Source of the DNA: Gammaproteobacteria bacterium
Lineage (GTDB): Bacteria; Pseudomonadota; Gammaproteobacteria; Steroidobacterales; Steroidobacteraceae
Assembly: GCA_030038645.1 (NCBI GenBank)
Contig: JASHSR010000300.1
Location: 1-9,605, forward strand
DNA: 9,605 bases
Direction of reading: 5' to 3'
Positions within the stretch are counted from its first letter, which is position 1, and each line of letters starts with the position of its first letter. The notes below the pieces were generated by a model that ran no database searches, was not told the DNA's origin, and saw nothing but the letters and a program-made list of their open reading frames with translations. This document shows, in pieces, positions 1 through 8,189 of the stretch. The position numbers and the translations under genes were made by a program.

Positions 1-4
1 CCGC

Positions 5-1063
5 TCAGACGCCGCCCGCGCGGGCCCCGGCCGCGGGGCGAGCGCCCGCCGCGGCGAGCCGCGCCTTAAGCCGCGGATACACCCTCGAGGCGTTGCCCTC
101 GAAGAGCTTCTTGCGCTCCGCCTCGCCGATTCCGAGCGCGTCGATGTAGCGCTTCGTGTCGTCGTAGTACTGGCCCGTGCGCGGATCGATCCCCCGCACG
201 GCGCCCACCATCTCGGAGCCGAAGATGATGTTGTCGATGGGCACCACCTTCAGGAGCAGCTCGATGCCCGGCTGGTGGTAGACGCACGTGTCGAAGAACA
301 CGTTGCCGAGCAGCAGCTCCTCGAGCGGCGGGCGCTTCATGTCCTGCGCGAGCCCGCGATAGCGGCCCCAGTGATAGGGCACCGCGCCGCCTCCGTGCGG
401 GATCACGAACTTGAGCGTCGGGAAGTCCTTGAACAGGTCGCTCGTGAGGAACTGCATGAAGGCCGTCGTATCGGCGTTGATGTAGTGCGCGCCCGTCGCG
501 TGGAAGTTCGGGTTGCAGGAGGAGCTCACGTGCACCATCGCCGGCACCTCGAGCTCCACCATCTTCTCGTAGAGCGGATACCAGTGCCGGTCGGTGAGCG
601 GCGGGCCGGTCCACTTGCCGCCCGAAGGGTCGGGGTTCAGGTTGCAGCCGACGAAGCCGAGCTCCTTCACGCAGCGCTCGAGCTCGCCCGCGCTGTTCTC
701 CGGGGGGACGCCCGGCGATTGGGGCAGCTGGCAGACGCCGACGAAATTCCTCGGATAGAGCGTACAGACTCGGTGAATGAGATCGTTGCACGCCTGCGCC
801 CAGTGCCGGCTCGTCGTCTCGTTGCCGATGTGGTGCGCCATCGCCGAGGCGCGCGGCGAGAACAGCGTGACATCGGTGCCGCGCGCGCGCTGCAGCTTCA
901 GCTGCGCGCTCTCGAGGCTCTCGCGGATCTCATCGTCGCTGACGTCGAGCCTCGCCGGCTGCGGCACCTGGGAGGGGTCCTTGAGCCCGGCGATCTGGCT
1001 GTCGCGATAGGCCTGCAGCGCCTTCGGCGCGGTGGTGTAGTGGCCGTGGCAATCGATGATCAT
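5..1063 (-). CDS. ligJ: 4-oxalomesaconate hydratase (LigJ), amidohydrolase superfamily
   Basis: This 352-residue protein adds water to 4-oxalomesaconate to give 4-carboxy-4-hydroxy-2-oxoadipate, a late cytosolic step of the protocatechuate 4,5-cleavage pathway. It opens with MIIDCHGHY, placing the paired metal ligands at His6 and His8. His178 (MVHVSS), His223 in PHGGGAVPY and Glu284 in FGSEMVGAVRG follow. These fit what I remember of Sphingobium SYK-6 LigJ, including its numbering, as do the internal stretches NPDP and DRHWYPLYEKM. The reading frame stays open to 1315, but the extra part is not LigJ-like and overlaps the divergent reductase gene, so I start at 1063. No clear Shine-Dalgarno precedes that ATG. 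The last 20 or so residues are an Ala/Gly/Arg-rich tail beyond the usual family end (the reference is about 341 residues). Expression is probably from its own promoter (minus strand, 1101-1130). Family assignment is firm; the exact substrate is inferred from similarity and neighbours. Confidence 0.93.
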   Translation of the reverse strand: MIIDCHGHYTTAPKALQAYRDSQIAGLKDPSQVPQPARLDVSDDEIRESLESAQLKLQRARGTDVTLFSPRASAMAHHIGNETTSRHWAQACNDLIHRVCTLYPRNFVGVCQLPQSPGVPPENSAGELERCVKELGFVGCNLNPDPSGGKWTGPPLTDRHWYPLYEKMVELEVPAMVHVSSSCNPNFHATGAHYINADTTAFMQFLTSDLFKDFPTLKFVIPHGGGAVPYHWGRYRGLAQDMKRPPLEELLLGNVFFDTCVYHQPGIELLLKVVPIDNIIFGSEMVGAVRGIDPRTGQYYDDTKRYIDALGIGEAERKKLFEGNASRVYPRLKARLAAAGARPAAGARAGGV

Positions 1064-1100
1064 GTGCGCCGACCCGGTGAGGCGATGGATTCCAGGGTGG

Positions 1101-1130
1101 ATGCTATCGGCGGCCGCCGTCTCCTGACAA
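1101..1130 (-). promoter_or_regulatory. candidate sigma70 promoter of ligJ
   Basis: Read on the minus strand, TTGTCA (1130-1125, 5 of 6 matches to the -35 consensus) is followed by an 18-base spacer and TAGCAT (1106-1101, 4 of 6 matches to the -10). Transcription would begin near 1094, leaving a leader of about 30 bases before ligJ. The spacer holds a perfect 12-base palindrome, CGGCGGCCGCCG (1108-1119), a possible operator or just GC-rich chance. Found by eye, not experimentally supported. Confidence 0.4.
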
Positions 1131-1152
1131 GCGCGCCGCGGTTGGCTAAGCT
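1124..1152 (+). promoter_or_regulatory. candidate sigma70 promoter of the aldo/keto reductase
   Basis: CTGACA (1124-1129, 5 of 6 matches to the -35) is followed by exactly 17 bases and TAAGCT (1147-1152, matching the -10 consensus at the important first, second and last positions). Transcription would begin at about 1159-1161, at the ATG itself, implying a leaderless or nearly leaderless message. That agrees with the lack of a properly spaced Shine-Dalgarno. The -35 box overlaps that of the ligJ promoter on the other strand by five bases. Confidence 0.35.
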
Positions 1153-1160
1153 TCCAAGGT

Positions 1161-2144
1161 ATGCAGACACGGCCTCTCGGCAGCACGGGCGAGCGGCTCT
1201 TCCCGCTCGGATTCGGGTGTATGGGACTCGTCGGCTGGTACGGCACGCGTGATGACGCCGAGGCTCGCGCGACCTTGCTCCAGGCGATCGACCGCGGCGT
1301 CAACCACCTCGACACGGCCTCGAGCTACCAGCTCGGCGAGAACGAGCGCTTCGTCGGGGCGACGATTCGCGATCGGCGCAACGGCGTGTTCCTCGCCTCG
1401 AAGTACGGTATCACGCGGACTCCGGACGGCACGCTCGTCATCGACAACCGCCCCGCCTCCCTCCGCACCGCGGTCGCGCAGAGCCTCGAGCGGCTCGGCA
1501 CGGACCGCATCGATCTGTACTACCTGCACCGGATCGACCGCACGGTACCGATCGAGGAATCGGTGGGCGCGCTCGCCGACCTCCTCCGCGAGGGAAAGAT
1601 TCGCTACATCGGCCTCTCGGAGTGCAGCGTGGAGACGCTGCGACGCGCCTGCGCGGTGCATCCCATCGCCGCCTTGCAGAACGAGTACTCGCTCTGGACG
1701 CGGGATCCGGAGGCCGGCTTGCTGCCGGTCTGCCGCGAGCTCGGCGTGACCCTCGTCGCGTACAGCCCGCTCGGGCGCGGCTTCCTCGCCGGGAATTTTC
1801 GCCGGCTCGAGGACCTGCCGCCCGGCGATTCCCGGCGCAGCATGCCTCGCTTCCACGACGCCAACGCCGCCCACAACGCTCGCATCGCCGAAGGCGTGCG
1901 CGAGCTCGCGATGCGCAAGGGATGCACGCCGGCCCAGCTCGCCCTCGCCTGGGTCCTCGCGCAAGGCGACGACATCCTGCCGATCCCCGGCATGAAGACC
2001 CGAGCCCACCTCGACGACAACCTCGGCGCGCTTCGGGTCGCGCTGTCGCAGACGGAGCGCGACGGCCTGCGGGCGCTCGTCGATGAGATCGGCGTGCGCG
2101 GCGAGCGCTACCCGGCCGCGATGCAGCGCGCGCTCGGGGGCTGA
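1161..2144 (+). CDS. aldo/keto reductase, substrate unknown
   Basis: A 327-residue NADP(H)-dependent oxidoreductase of the aldo/keto reductase superfamily, full length and with the fold's (beta/alpha)8 landmarks. The N-terminal LGSTGERLFPLGFGCMGL is typical. The catalytic tetrad is visible as Asp51 and Tyr56 (HLDTASSYQLGENE), Lys81 (ASKYG) and His123 (YYLHRID). YSPLGRGFL near residue 200 and the C-terminal IPGMKTRAHLDDN form the usual cofactor-binding segments. It most resembles the YakC-like (AKR13-type) group. It lies alone on the plus strand between ligC and ligJ, convergent with ligC and divergent from ligJ. Interconversion of an aromatic aldehyde and alcohol feeding the protocatechuate pathway is plausible from position only; nothing in the sequence names the substrate. 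The ATG at 1161 matches the family start, but only AAGG one base upstream resembles a ribosome site, too close to work normally. Confidence 0.9.
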   Translation: MQTRPLGSTGERLFPLGFGCMGLVGWYGTRDDAEARATLLQAIDRGVNHLDTASSYQLGENERFVGATIRDRRNGVFLASKYGITRTPDGTLVIDNRPASLRTAVAQSLERLGTDRIDLYYLHRIDRTVPIEESVGALADLLREGKIRYIGLSECSVETLRRACAVHPIAALQNEYSLWTRDPEAGLLPVCRELGVTLVAYSPLGRGFLAGNFRRLEDLPPGDSRRSMPRFHDANAAHNARIAEGVRELAMRKGCTPAQLALAWVLAQGDDILPIPGMKTRAHLDDNLGALRVALSQTERDGLRALVDEIGVRGERYPAAMQRALGG

Positions 2145-2159
2145 GCTCGAGAGTCGAGC
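2145..2159. other. short perfect hairpin at the reductase stop codon
   Basis: Immediately after the reductase TGA, GCTCGA (2145-2150) and TCGAGC (2154-2159) form a perfect 6-base stem with loop GAG. No T-run follows on either strand, so it is not a standard intrinsic terminator. It sits in the 115-base gap between the convergent reductase and ligC, where it could mark or stabilise a transcript end. The rest of that gap shows no gene. Confidence 0.3.
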
Positions 2160-2259
2160 CCTGCTCGCCGCCCCCGCGCAGCCGCGCGCCAGGCGAGGCG
2201 GCCCCTGCACGCTCTCCTTGCGCCGTGCCGAGCCTCGACGCCCGGGCTCTCGCCGACGG

Positions 2260-3207
2260 CTACTTGCGCTCGAGAATTCGCTCGAGCCGATCGAGCGTCC
2301 GCATCGCCGGCAGCGCCTGCGCGACGCTCGCGTTCGGCTCGCGGCGCTCCTTGATCGCCGCGAAGAACTCGCGGTCCTGCAGCTCGATGCCGTTCATCGA
2401 CACATCGACCTTGGAGACGTCGATCTTCTTCTCCTCGCCGTCGAGCAGATCGTCGTAGCGCGCGATGTAGGTGCCGTTGTCGCAGATGTAGCGGAAGAAG
2501 GTGCCGAGCGGCCCCTTGTTGTTGAACGAGAGCGACAGCACGCACACCTTGCCGGAGAGCGTCTTCATCAGAATGCCCATGTCCATCGCGATGCCGAGCG
2601 TCGGATGGCGAGGCCCCTCGATGGCATAGCAATCCGAGACCGTCTCGCCGGTCTGGTACATGAAGAGGTCGACCGTGTGGCAGGCGTGGTGCCACAGGAG
2701 GTGATCCGTCCAGCTGCGCGGCTTGCCCTGCGCATTCATGTTGGTGCGCCGGAAGAAGTACGTCTGCACGTTCATCTGCTGGACGGCGAGATCCTTCGCC
2801 ACGATCCTCTTGTGCACCCACTGGTGCGACGGATTGAAGCGGCGTGTGTGCCCGGCCATCGCGACGAGGCCCGTCTCCTTCTGCACTTTCAGCAGCTGCT
2901 CGGAGTCCGCGAGGTTATCCGCCATCGGGATCTCGATCATCACGTGCTTGCCGGCGCGCATCGCCTCGATGCCCTGACGCGCGTGCATCTGGGTCGGCGT
3001 CGTAAGAATCACCGCCTCGACCCCGGGCTGCTTGAGTGCCTCCGAGTAGTTCGTCGTCCAGTGCGGGATCTTGAACTTCTTCGCGACCTCCTCGGTCGTG
3101 CCGGGCGAGCCTCCCGCGAGGCTCACGACCTCGATGCCAGGAATGTTGCCGATCGCCTCCAGATGCTTCTGGCCGAATGCGCCCTGTCCCGCCATCACCA
3201 CTTTCAT
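2260..3207 (-). CDS. ligC: 4-carboxy-2-hydroxymuconate-6-semialdehyde dehydrogenase (LigC)
   Basis: This 315-residue cytosolic protein of the Gfo/Idh/MocA family oxidises the ring-cleavage product (in its hemiacetal form), with NAD(P)+ as acceptor, to 2-pyrone-4,6-dicarboxylate. The N-terminal Rossmann domain has GQGAFG at residues 7-12. HTRRFNPSH is at 120-128, and DHLLWHHACHTVD at 168-180 carries the likely catalytic histidines. GPLGTFFRYICDNGT and DVSKVDVSMNGIELQDREF follow. These blocks are nearly identical to SYK-6 LigC as I remember it, and the length is equal. The EKP motif common in the wider family reads EIP (92-94), as in my recollection of LigC, so this is a family trait rather than damage. 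It starts 50 bases after ligB with a strong ribosome site, GAGGTGA (3217-3211). It is the last gene of the ligI-A-B-C run and converges with the reductase. Confidence 0.95.
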   Translation of the reverse strand: MKVVMAGQGAFGQKHLEAIGNIPGIEVVSLAGGSPGTTEEVAKKFKIPHWTTNYSEALKQPGVEAVILTTPTQMHARQGIEAMRAGKHVMIEIPMADNLADSEQLLKVQKETGLVAMAGHTRRFNPSHQWVHKRIVAKDLAVQQMNVQTYFFRRTNMNAQGKPRSWTDHLLWHHACHTVDLFMYQTGETVSDCYAIEGPRHPTLGIAMDMGILMKTLSGKVCVLSLSFNNKGPLGTFFRYICDNGTYIARYDDLLDGEEKKIDVSKVDVSMNGIELQDREFFAAIKERREPNASVAQALPAMRTLDRLERILERK

Positions 3208-3210
3208 GGC

Positions 3211-3217
3211 TCACCTC
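3211..3217 (-). promoter_or_regulatory. ribosome binding site of ligC
   Basis: On the minus strand GAGGTGA ends three bases before the ligC ATG, with its GAGG core six bases away. It is the best Shine-Dalgarno in the lig cluster and fixes the start at 3207. Confidence 0.6.
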
Positions 3218-3257
3218 GCCTCGTTGGTTCGCTTGGCTCCGCCGCCGTGTCGGGCCG

Positions 3258-4517
<1,260 letters not shown>

Positions 4518-5393
4518 TCAGGCTGTAAAGCCATAGAGTCGGTGCGGATTGTCGATGAGGATCTTCCGCTGCAGCGCCGGGTCCGGCATGTAGAGCGGAA
4601 TCAGATCGACGAGGTCGCCGTCGTTCGGCATGTGCTTCGAGATGTTCGGATGCGGCCAGTCCGTGCCCCAGAGGATCCGGTCCGGGGCCGCCTCGATCAG
4701 CGCCTGCGCGAACGGCACGGCGTCCGTGAACGGAGGCCCGGCGCTCGAGATCCGCTCCGCCCCGCTCACCTTGACCCAGCAACGCTCGTTCGTGCGCGCG
4801 AGCGCGAGCAGGCGACGAAAGGGCTCCTGGTCGAGTCCCGCCTTGGTCGGCACGCGGCCCATGTGATCGATCAGGAAAGGCACGGGCAGTCTCTCGAGCA
4901 GGTCCCCATGCTCGACCAGATCGCCGGCGTCGAAGTGCAGGTCCACGTGCCAGCCGAGCGGGCGCACTCGCGCGACGACGCGGTGGAACTCGCCCAGGTC
5001 CGGCATGCCGCCCAGGTGCTTGACGAAATTGAACCGCACGCCGCGGCAGCCCCCAGCGTGCAGGGCCTCGAGCTCCCGCTCGGTGAAGGAGTCGTCCGCG
5101 TTGGCGACTCCGCGGTAGCGGCCGCCGCTTTGCGCGATGGCATCGAGAATCACGCGGTTGTCGCGACCGTGGCAGCTCGCGTTGACGAGGACCGCGCGGT
5201 CGAGGCCGAGCAGATCGTGCAGCTCCCGGAAGCGCTCGAGCGGCGCATCGGGCGGCGTGTAGCTGCGACCCGGGGCGTACGGATATTTGTCGCCCGGTCC
5301 AAAGATGTGGCAGTGGGCGTCACAGGCGCCCGGCGGGGGGCGATACTTTGGCTTGCGCGTGTTGGGATCGGGCGGCTTGCAAGTCGGAATCAT
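4518..5393 (-). CDS. ligI: 2-pyrone-4,6-dicarboxylate hydrolase (LigI)
   Basis: This 291-residue amidohydrolase-superfamily lactonase hydrolyses PDC, the LigC product, to 4-oxalomesaconate. Active-site landmarks are His27 and His29 (CDAHCHIFGPG), His177 (FLIDHMGR) and Asp245 (LWGTDWPHPN). They correspond to His31, His33, His180 and Asp248 that I remember for SYK-6 LigI, an enzyme reported to work without a bound metal. The substrate-pocket stretches NASCHGRDN and RGVRFNFVKHLGG are also present. I chose the ATG at 5393 (MIPTCKPPDPNTRKP). The frame is open far upstream, but only as an antisense shadow of the aldehyde dehydrogenase, and I see no in-frame alternative start in the gap. No good Shine-Dalgarno is visible. 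It is first in the ligI-A-B-C run, so the promoter should lie in 5394-5528. In SYK-6 the analogous run begins with ligJ, so the order here is rearranged. Confidence 0.95.
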   Translation of the reverse strand: MIPTCKPPDPNTRKPKYRPPPGACDAHCHIFGPGDKYPYAPGRSYTPPDAPLERFRELHDLLGLDRAVLVNASCHGRDNRVILDAIAQSGGRYRGVANADDSFTERELEALHAGGCRGVRFNFVKHLGGMPDLGEFHRVVARVRPLGWHVDLHFDAGDLVEHGDLLERLPVPFLIDHMGRVPTKAGLDQEPFRRLLALARTNERCWVKVSGAERISSAGPPFTDAVPFAQALIEAAPDRILWGTDWPHPNISKHMPNDGDLVDLIPLYMPDPALQRKILIDNPHRLYGFTA

Positions 5394-5528
5394 CGTCGGG
5401 GCCCGTTCGGGCGATGGACGGCAAGGGGTTTCTCGGATCTCTCGTGGGCAGTTTGCTATCGTAACATTACCGCACCGCCGCTGCCTGCGGCAGCTGCGTC
5501 TTCTGCGGCTTGACATCGAGGAGGCACC
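5394..5528. promoter_or_regulatory. divergent control region between ligI and the aldehyde dehydrogenase
   Basis: This 135-base gap must contain the start of the ligI-A-B-C transcript and probably that of the dehydrogenase. Its one AT-rich spot, around 5451-5470, includes GTAACATTAC (5461-5470), an inverted repeat with arms GTAA/TTAC two bases apart. Other inverted repeats are GCCCG-TT-CGGGC (5401-5412) near the ligI start and GCTGCC-TGC-GGCAGC (5480-5494) in the dehydrogenase leader. I found no convincing -35/-10 pair on either strand, which would suit an activator-dependent promoter such as a LysR-type one (inference). Confidence 0.4.
5518..5524 (+). promoter_or_regulatory. ribosome binding site of the aldehyde dehydrogenase
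   Basis: GAGGAGG, a strong Shine-Dalgarno, ends four bases before the ATG at 5529. It supports translation from 5529 rather than from the in-frame ATG at 5619, which lacks a comparable site, so the repeat-built N-terminus is probably made. Confidence 0.6.
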
Positions 5529-7061
5529 ATGAGCGGGCCACGCGCCGAGAGCCACAACCCTGCCGAAGGCCGCAATCTTGCCGAAGGCCGCAGCCGTGCG
5601 ACGAGCGGCAGCGCTGCCATGAGCGGCACCCCTGCCGCGAGCCTGCGCGGCGGCTTCGCTCACCTCATCGACGGCGAGCGCGCGACCAGCGCGGAGTGGC
5701 TCGACGTCATCGATCCGGCCACGAGCGAGGTCTTCGCCCGCGCGCCTTCGGCCGGCCGGGCGGAGCTCGATCGTGCCGTCGCGGCGGCCCGCCGCGCCGC
5801 CGCGGACTGGCGCGAGCGGGCGTTCGACGAGCACCGCGCCCGCATCCGAGGTCTGGTGCAGACTCTGAACGACCATCAGGCCGATCTCGCCGAGCTCCTC
5901 ACCCGCGAGCAGGGCAAGCCGCTCGAGCAGTCGCGCGCCGAGATCACACGCGCCGCAACGCAAGCGGAGGGCATGGCCCGCATTCCCATCGAGCCGGAGC
6001 TGCTCCTCGAGGACGACGCGCGGCGGATCGAGCTTCGCCACTATCCGCTCGGCGTCGCCGGCATCATCACGCCCTGGAACGCTCCCATCAACCTCGCGAT
6101 CGGGCCGCTCACCTCCGCGCTCTATACCGGCAACGCGGTGATCCTCAAGCCCTCGCCGTACACGCCGCTCACGACGCTGAGGCTCGGCGAGCTGCTGAAG
6201 GACGTCTTCCCGCGCGGCGTGCTGAACGTCCTCGCCGGCGGCGACGAGCTCGGCGAGTGGATGACCGCTCACCCCGGCATCGACAAAATCTCCTTCACCG
6301 GCTCGGTCGAAAGCGGCAAGAAGGTCATGGCGAGCGCGGCGGGCACGCTCAAGCGCGTGACGCTCGAGCTCGGAGGCAACGACGCCGCGATCGTGCTCGA
6401 CGATGTGGACCCGAAGGCCGTCGCGCCGAAGCTGTTCTTCGCGGCGTTCGTGAACAGCGGCCAGGTCTGCATGGCCGTGAAGCGCATCTACGCTCACGAG
6501 CGCATCTATGATGCGCTCTGCGAGGCGCTCGCCGAGGAGGCGCGCAAGACGAAGGTGGGCAGCGGCGTCGAGCCCGGCGTCAAGCTCGGGCCGATCCAGA
6601 ACAAGGCTCAGTACGACCGGCTCGTCGGCCTCCTCGAGGACACCCGCCGCCGCGGGGCTCGCATCCTCGCGGGTGGCGAGCTGCCTGCCGGCCCCGGCTA
6701 CTTCTTCCCCCCGACTCTCGTCGCGGACATCGACGAGGCGAGCCGGCTCGTCCGCGAGGAGCAGTTCGGGCCGATCGTGCCGATCCTCAAATACCGCGAC
6801 GTCGACGACGCCGTCCGCCGAGCGAACGATACGCGCTACGGCCTGTCGGGCTCGGTCTGGAGCCGCGACACCGAGCGCGCGGCTGCCATCGCCGCGCGTC
6901 TCGAGGTGGGCACGGCCTGGGTCAATCAGCATCGCGCGACCCTCGCGACGGTGCCGTTCGGGGGCGCCAAGGAGTCGGGAATCGGCCGCCAGTACTCCGT
7001 CCTCGGGCTGAAGTCCTACATGGAGCCGCGCGTCATCAGCATTCTCAAGCAGCCCCTGTAG
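5529..7061 (+). CDS. NAD(P)-dependent aldehyde dehydrogenase, substrate unknown
   Basis: A 510-residue aldehyde dehydrogenase with an intact active site: Asn184 (ITPWNAP), general base Glu280 (LELGGNDAA) and nucleophile Cys314 (NSGQVCMA), with the usual 34-residue Glu-Cys spacing. FTGSVESGKKVM forms part of the cofactor site, and EEQFGPIVP and PFGGAKESGIG complete the signature. The sequence most resembles the AldA-like group named after a Streptomyces aureofaciens protein, whose substrates are poorly defined. Residues 5-34 are an extra N-terminal segment made of hexapeptide repeats; the normal core begins near residue 42 (GFAHLIDGERA). A strong ribosome site supports the start at 5529, with Met31 (5619) as the alternative. 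It is divergent from ligI, so oxidation of an aromatic aldehyde to a protocatechuate precursor is reasonable but unproven. It is not needed for the semialdehyde step, which LigC performs. It converges with lptG across 63 bases. Confidence 0.92.
   Translation: MSGPRAESHNPAEGRNLAEGRSRATSGSAAMSGTPAASLRGGFAHLIDGERATSAEWLDVIDPATSEVFARAPSAGRAELDRAVAAARRAAADWRERAFDEHRARIRGLVQTLNDHQADLAELLTREQGKPLEQSRAEITRAATQAEGMARIPIEPELLLEDDARRIELRHYPLGVAGIITPWNAPINLAIGPLTSALYTGNAVILKPSPYTPLTTLRLGELLKDVFPRGVLNVLAGGDELGEWMTAHPGIDKISFTGSVESGKKVMASAAGTLKRVTLELGGNDAAIVLDDVDPKAVAPKLFFAAFVNSGQVCMAVKRIYAHERIYDALCEALAEEARKTKVGSGVEPGVKLGPIQNKAQYDRLVGLLEDTRRRGARILAGGELPAGPGYFFPPTLVADIDEASRLVREEQFGPIVPILKYRDVDDAVRRANDTRYGLSGSVWSRDTERAAAIAARLEVGTAWVNQHRATLATVPFGGAKESGIGRQYSVLGLKSYMEPRVISILKQPL
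5541..5630 (+). repeat. decaying 18-base tandem repeat at the dehydrogenase 5' end
   Basis: Five consecutive 18-base units encode RAESHN, PAEGRN, LAEGRS, RATSGS and AAMSGT. A weaker sixth (PAASLR, 5631-5648) may continue the series. Units two and three (5559-5576 and 5577-5594) share 15 of 18 bases around TGCCGAAGGCCGCA; the rest are more diverged. The period is a multiple of three, so the frame is kept. The array accounts for most of the N-terminal extension of the enzyme. Confidence 0.6.
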
Positions 7062-7124
7062 GCGCCCCGCCCGGCGGCGCGGATCGCGCGACGCGCGGCA
7101 TCCCTCCCGCTCCGCGACCGCGCC

Positions 7125-8189
7125 TCAGCGGGCTCGAGCCAGCAAGACCAGCGTCACGGCCGCGAGCAGCAGCGTCGGCAGCCACGCGAGCACGATCGGA
7201 TTGAGGTTGAAGACGACCGTGCCGGTCTCGATCAGGCGCTGCAGCTCGAACAGCGCGATGCCGATCAGGAATCCCACCAGCATGCGCGATCCGGCGGCCG
7301 CCGTGCGCAGCGCGCCGAGCACGAACGGGATGGCGAGCAGCGCCGCGAAGACGATCGCGAGGGTCCGCGCGATGCGCGACCAGAAGGCGAACACGTACGG
7401 AGTCGCATCGAGCGCGTTGGCCCGGTCGTACTGGATGACCGTCCAGAGCGCTCTCACCGCAAGATCCTGCGGCAGCGCCGTGGCGAGCCCCAGGAAGTCC
7501 GCGGTGATGTGCGACACGAGTGTCTGCTCGCGCGCGGCGCTCGCGATCACCCGATCCGGCGTGAAGCGGGATTCGCGGTATCCCGAGAGCAGCCAGCGCC
7601 CGTTCGCCGCGGCCCGCGCCCGAGCGGCGTGCCCGATCGCGAGCAGGCGATGGTCGGGCGAGAGCTGGAAGACGAGCATGCCCCCCGATCGTCCGGCGGG
7701 CGAGAGCCCCTGCACGCTCAGGATCAGATTGCCGTCGCGGACCCAGGCGGCCCCGCCTCCGAAGCTCACGTTCGAGAACCGCTCGAACGCCTTCTGCTGC
7801 TTCGCGGTTTGCTGCAGCGGCGGCGCGAGCAGCTCCCCGAGCACCACCTGCACGGCGAGCAGGACGAAGCCTGCGATGAGGACCGAGCCTGCGATGCGCG
7901 CCACCGAGATGCCGGACGCCCGCAGCACGATGAGCTCGCTCCCGCGGGCGAGCTGGCCGAGCCCGAGGAGCGAGCCGATCAACACCCCGATCGGCATGAG
8001 ATCCCAGGCGAGCTCGGGGAGATTGAGCAGCGAATACCACAGGGCGCTGAGCGCGGTGTAGTGGCCCTGTCCGATATCGCCCTGCTCGCCGATAAACGTG
8101 AAGAGCACCGCGATCACGAGCAGGACGGACATCACGAGGCCGCTCATGGTGAGAACGGCGCGCACGATGTAGCGGTCGATGGTCGTCAC
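7125..8189 (-). CDS. lptG: LPS export ABC transporter permease LptG
   Basis: A 354-residue inner-membrane permease of the YjgP/YjgQ family. With LptF and the ATPase LptB it forms the LptB2FG complex, which extracts lipopolysaccharide from the inner membrane and passes it to LptC and LptA. The N-terminal TTIDRYIVRAVL, hydrophobic segments near 14-34, 63-81 and 101-123, a periplasmic beta-rich domain, and three more segments at roughly 271-296, 301-321 and 329-352 match the six-helix layout. GQLARGSELIVLRASG (78-93) is the cytoplasmic coupling segment contacting LptB. I start at the GTG at 8189. Its GTGA overlaps the lptF stop by four bases, a translational-coupling arrangement, and GAGG lies a few bases upstream. 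The frame is open further, but only as a shadow of lptF. Length is normal (E. coli LptG is about 360). Confidence 0.93.
   Translation of the reverse strand: MTTIDRYIVRAVLTMSGLVMSVLLVIAVLFTFIGEQGDIGQGHYTALSALWYSLLNLPELAWDLMPIGVLIGSLLGLGQLARGSELIVLRASGISVARIAGSVLIAGFVLLAVQVVLGELLAPPLQQTAKQQKAFERFSNVSFGGGAAWVRDGNLILSVQGLSPAGRSGGMLVFQLSPDHRLLAIGHAARARAAANGRWLLSGYRESRFTPDRVIASAAREQTLVSHITADFLGLATALPQDLAVRALWTVIQYDRANALDATPYVFAFWSRIARTLAIVFAALLAIPFVLGALRTAAAGSRMLVGFLIGIALFELQRLIETGTVVFNLNPIVLAWLPTLLLAAVTLVLLARAR

Noticed and set aside
275..1252. 325-codon plus-strand frame opposite ligJ
   Set aside because: Antisense shadow: low-complexity Arg/Val/His-rich translation, no family resemblance, and ligJ on the other strand has all active-site residues.
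5446..5456. Possible sigma54 -24/-12 element (TGGGCAGTTTGC)
   Set aside because: GG and GC are separated by six or seven bases, not the ten required.
5510..5515. Perfect TTGACA (-35 consensus) just before the dehydrogenase
   Set aside because: It would place the -10 at about 5533-5538 inside the coding region, where the bases are GC-rich with no TATAAT-like hexamer, and it lies against the ribosome site. Probably chance.
4518..6932. 804-codon open frame on the minus strand covering ligI and most of the dehydrogenase gene
   Set aside because: Only the part up to 5393 resembles a protein (LigI). The remainder is antisense to an intact aldehyde dehydrogenase and has the Arg/Ala/Glu-rich composition of a high-GC shadow frame.
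7062..7080. GCGCC...GGCGC inverted repeat between the convergent dehydrogenase and lptG as a terminator
   Set aside because: Only a 5-base stem and no T-run on either strand; such repeats are frequent by chance in DNA this GC-rich.
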